Source of the DNA: an uncultured Ignavibacteria bacterium
GTDB lineage: Bacteria > Bacteroidota > Ignavibacteria > Ignavibacteriales > Melioribacteraceae
Assembly: GCA_937930275.1 (NCBI GenBank)
Contig: CALGLM010000487.1
Coordinates: 1-17,524 of the forward strand
Direction: 5' to 3'
Length of the DNA stretch: 17,524 nucleotides
This document shows, piece after piece, positions 15,496-17,524 of the stretch (position 1 is the first letter of the stretch; each line of letters opens with the position of its first letter). Both the position numbers and the translations under genes were made by a program. Below the pieces are notes generated by a model. The model saw only the letters and a list, made by a program, of their open reading frames with translations, did not search any database and was not told the DNA's origin.

Positions 15496-16512
15496 TTAAT
15501 AACCAATATTTTTTTTAAGAAATTCCGAATATTTATCTATTAGTAGTTTTTTTTGTTCGCTTGTTGCATTAGATATATACGGCTCGTTAACTTTTCTTTT
15601 ATTACTGTCGTAAATATCAAAGTAAATATTAGATTTTGCCTCCAAGTTTACTTTTATTCTGCTTCCGTACATATTTTTACCTACTAATATTTCGTTTTCA
15701 ATCCCTTCTGACAACAATAACGTACTAAATTTTTCGGCAATATCGTAAGCCTCTCGGTATTTTATTTCAAACTCGGCTTCATATATTTTTTTATTCGGAT
15801 CTAAATCACTCCCTTGTTTTGCTAAATAATCAACGTATTCGTTCCATTTAACCGATTGATGTGCTTCAACTTTAACAAAAACCGGATTAATACCAATACT
15901 TTTAAATCTAAGAACATAAGTTTCGGAACTTTCGGATTTTGGTTTCCAACTTCCGTTTACAAATTTTGAGATACCCCAGTAATCAAAATAAATAATAACA
16001 TTGTCAATTTTGTTCTTTTTGCAATAATTAAGTGCATTTAATACCGAAACAAATTCTCCGCCTATATTTCGCTGTGTTCTAAAAACTTCGTCTTCTACAA
16101 CCCCGAATTCTTTGTATACTACCGTATCATTTTTAATAACCGCATATCCGTAACCGTATCCTCCGTTTTTAAATGAACCGTCAACATAAATATGAGTAAA
16201 GTTATTATATACTTCGTTAAAATACTGCTGATCGGCAACTTTAGTAACTGTTTCGCTATTAAATTCCGACCATAAGTCTTCAATACTTCCTTCTATAACG
16301 GGGTCTTTTATTTCACCGGTTACCAATTTAAACCGATTTGCTTTTGGACTGTAGTACAAATTTCCTTTATGAAGGTTATTTATACTAATTTTAACGTTAT
16401 ATTCTCTTAATGATTCGCTTATTACATAACTTTCAAAATTTTTTGTATTCAAAAAATCACTAAACTTTTTTGCTTTTTCAATTATTATATTTTTATTAAG
16501 GTTATTACTCAT
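15496..16512 (-). CDS. RNase HI-like protein with duplicated flanking domains
   Basis: The centre (about residues 105-235) is an RNase H fold that cleaves the RNA strand of RNA:DNA hybrids. All four acidic catalytic residues are present: Asp111 (YVDGS), Glu153 (GGEF), Asp177 (YFDYWG) and Asp228 (YVDYLAKQG), with His218 (EAHQS) in the usual loop. The 338 residues are about twice the length of a plain RNase HI. The segments before (about 9-85) and after (about 255-331) resemble each other: an A-x-KFS-x-x-L helix, then a K-I/V-x-(I/V) strand, a N-(L/I)-Y segment, and a final YSEF or WSEF. I infer a duplicated substrate-binding domain. Its ATG overlaps the stop of the upstream LTA-synthase-like gene by four bases, so the two are co-transcribed. 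Confidence 0.8.
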   Translation of the reverse strand: MSNNLNKNIIIEKAKKFSDFLNTKNFESYVISESLREYNVKISINNLHKGNLYYSPKANRFKLVTGEIKDPVIEGSIEDLWSEFNSETVTKVADQQYFNEVYNNFTHIYVDGSFKNGGYGYGYAVIKNDTVVYKEFGVVEDEVFRTQRNIGGEFVSVLNALNYCKKNKIDNVIIYFDYWGISKFVNGSWKPKSESSETYVLRFKSIGINPVFVKVEAHQSVKWNEYVDYLAKQGSDLDPNKKIYEAEFEIKYREAYDIAEKFSTLLLSEGIENEILVGKNMYGSRIKVNLEAKSNIYFDIYDSNKRKVNEPYISNATSEQKKLLIDKYSEFLKKNIGY

Positions 16513-17524
16513 CTTCTATCAACCTTAATTAAATTTGATTTTATTAGATAATCACTCCCTACAAGCATATTTATAACATACTGCTTCATGCTATCGGCAG
16601 TCGTTTTATATTCGGTAATATAGTTTGTTAAATCATTATTTTTATATCTGTATAAGTATTCTTTATCACTGCTAATAATTAAATAAAATTCATCGCTTAA
16701 ACATCCTATTTTATCATCAGCGGAAAAGTAAATATACTTTCTTTTTTCTTTTAATAAATTATACCCTAACGAGTTGTTAACATACGAAACATTTAATAAC
16801 CCCATAACAGTGCTAAAAATATCAATTTGACCTGCAGGTGCTGTAAATACTTTAGCCTCTTTTTCAAATTTCGGACTGTAAATAATTAATGGTGAATGCG
16901 TTAAACACAAAGGGAAATCATACTCCGCATTCTTTAAAGTTCCGTGATCGGCAGTTAATATAAAAATAGTATTCTCAAACCATTCTGTTTTTTTTGCCAT
17001 TTCAAAAAAGTGTTTTATGCTCCAGTCGCTATACTCAACTATTGCATCGGTAATTTCTTTATTCTTAGGTTTAAAACTTATATCTTGCGGAATTTTGTAG
17101 GGTCCATGATTACTACTTGTAAGAAGCGAAATAAAAAAGTTGCTGCCGTTTTTATTTATTTTATTTATAATTGGTAAACTAAATTCAAACATATAATGAT
17201 CGGGTACGCCTAATGTGCTTAAAATTTTATCCGAAGGATAATCGGATTTTGATATTACGGAATCAAAATCATTACCGTACATAAAACCGCCGGCATTATC
17301 AAACTGATCATCATGCGTTGTAAAATAAACCGATTTATATCCGTATTTTTTTAATTCAGACGCAAATCCCCCGGCGTAGGGAATTGAAGGTAAATTCATC
17401 GGGTGATTTTTAAACAGAGTAGGCAGACCGAATAATGAAGAAAACGTTCCGCAATATGTATGAATGCCCGATGTATGATAATTTTCGAAATAGTATGATT
17501 TATCTGCTAAAGAATCCAAAAACG
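16509..17524 (-). CDS. LTA-synthase-like sulfatase-fold enzyme, C-terminal part
   Basis: The gene is cut by the window edge; the frame is open to the last base and reads Phe-Leu-Asp-Ser-Leu-Ala at its visible start. The TTG at 17519 is an internal codon and not a likely start. Numbering from that codon, the extracellular domain shows the sulfatase/phosphoglycerol transferase motifs: the likely nucleophile Thr21 in GIHTYCGTFSSLFGLP, His138 in SSNHGPY, Asp191-His192 in the TADHG metal motif, and His208 in LTHSPL. Enzymes of this group transfer phosphoglycerol or phosphoethanolamine to lipids or glycans, or cleave such groups. The N-terminal membrane helices of the LtaS type, if present, lie beyond the window. 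The substrate cannot be told from sequence. The stop overlaps the RNase H start (ATGA). Confidence 0.85.
   Translation of the reverse strand, partial: FLDSLADKSYYFENYHTSGIHTYCGTFSSLFGLPTLFKNHPMNLPSIPYAGGFASELKKYGYKSVYFTTHDDQFDNAGGFMYGNDFDSVISKSDYPSDKILSTLGVPDHYMFEFSLPIINKINKNGSNFFISLLTSSNHGPYKIPQDISFKPKNKEITDAIVEYSDWSIKHFFEMAKKTEWFENTIFILTADHGTLKNAEYDFPLCLTHSPLIIYSPKFEKEAKVFTAPAGQIDIFSTVMGLLNVSYVNNSLGYNLLKEKRKYIYFSADDKIGCLSDEFYLIISSDKEYLYRYKNNDLTNYITEYKTTADSMKQYVINMLVGSDYLIKSNLIKVDRR

Noticed and set aside
1..17524. CRISPR array, transposon or prophage
   Set aside because: I saw no regularly spaced repeats, no transposase or integrase gene, no terminal repeats, and composition is even across the window.

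Overview
The window is an AT-rich stretch (roughly 30% G+C by eye) from a bacterium of the Bacteroidota/Ignavibacteriota kind (FCB group). The evidence is a cbb3 oxidase whose CcoN and CcoO are fused into one chain, a CcoP with only one haem c site, and the gene order ccoI-ccoS-ccoNO-ccoQ-ccoP-ccoG-ccoH. The lineage call is inference. Genes use the standard code, are tightly packed, and no gap exceeds about 260 bases. I saw no rRNA, tRNA, CRISPR array, transposase or phage gene.

Left edge (1-1186): the C-terminal end of a sigma-54-dependent (NtrC-type) regulator with a Fis-like helix-turn-helix. It is followed by a perfect CRP-type half-site pair, a sigma-70-like promoter and an unrecognised 168-residue gene. 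That gene converges on, and shares stop-codon bases with, an unrecognised 132-residue gene on the minus strand.

Centre left (1307-9640, minus strand): one operon for a cbb3-type cytochrome c oxidase and its maturation. In transcription order it holds ccoI (copper P1B-ATPase), ccoS (57 residues, easily missed), ccoNO (fused catalytic and haem c subunits), ccoQ, ccoP (monohaem), ccoG (ferredoxin-like copper reductase), ccoH/fixH and a TauE/SafE/DsbD-like membrane protein with conserved cysteines. Junctions are 1-4 base overlaps or gaps of at most 14 bases. Together they import and reduce copper, mature the haem-copper centre and build the high-affinity terminal oxidase for microaerobic respiration.

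Centre right (9831-13721, plus strand): divergent from the oxidase operon lies a three-gene operon. It holds an unrecognised 114-residue protein, SbcD (Mre11 nuclease) and a short SbcC (Rad50 ATPase with a CPEC zinc hook). SbcD and SbcC act together in DNA-end processing.

Right edge (13979-17524, minus strand): the C-terminal part of an LTA-synthase-like sulfatase-fold enzyme overlaps by four bases an RNase HI with a similar extra domain on each side of its core. Next is a helical-repeat protein with a C-terminal cold-shock-like domain, followed by a good intrinsic terminator.

Most of the window is conserved housekeeping sequence. The least explained items are the two convergent small genes, the 114-residue partner of SbcDC, the RNase H domain sandwich and the repeat plus cold-shock protein.
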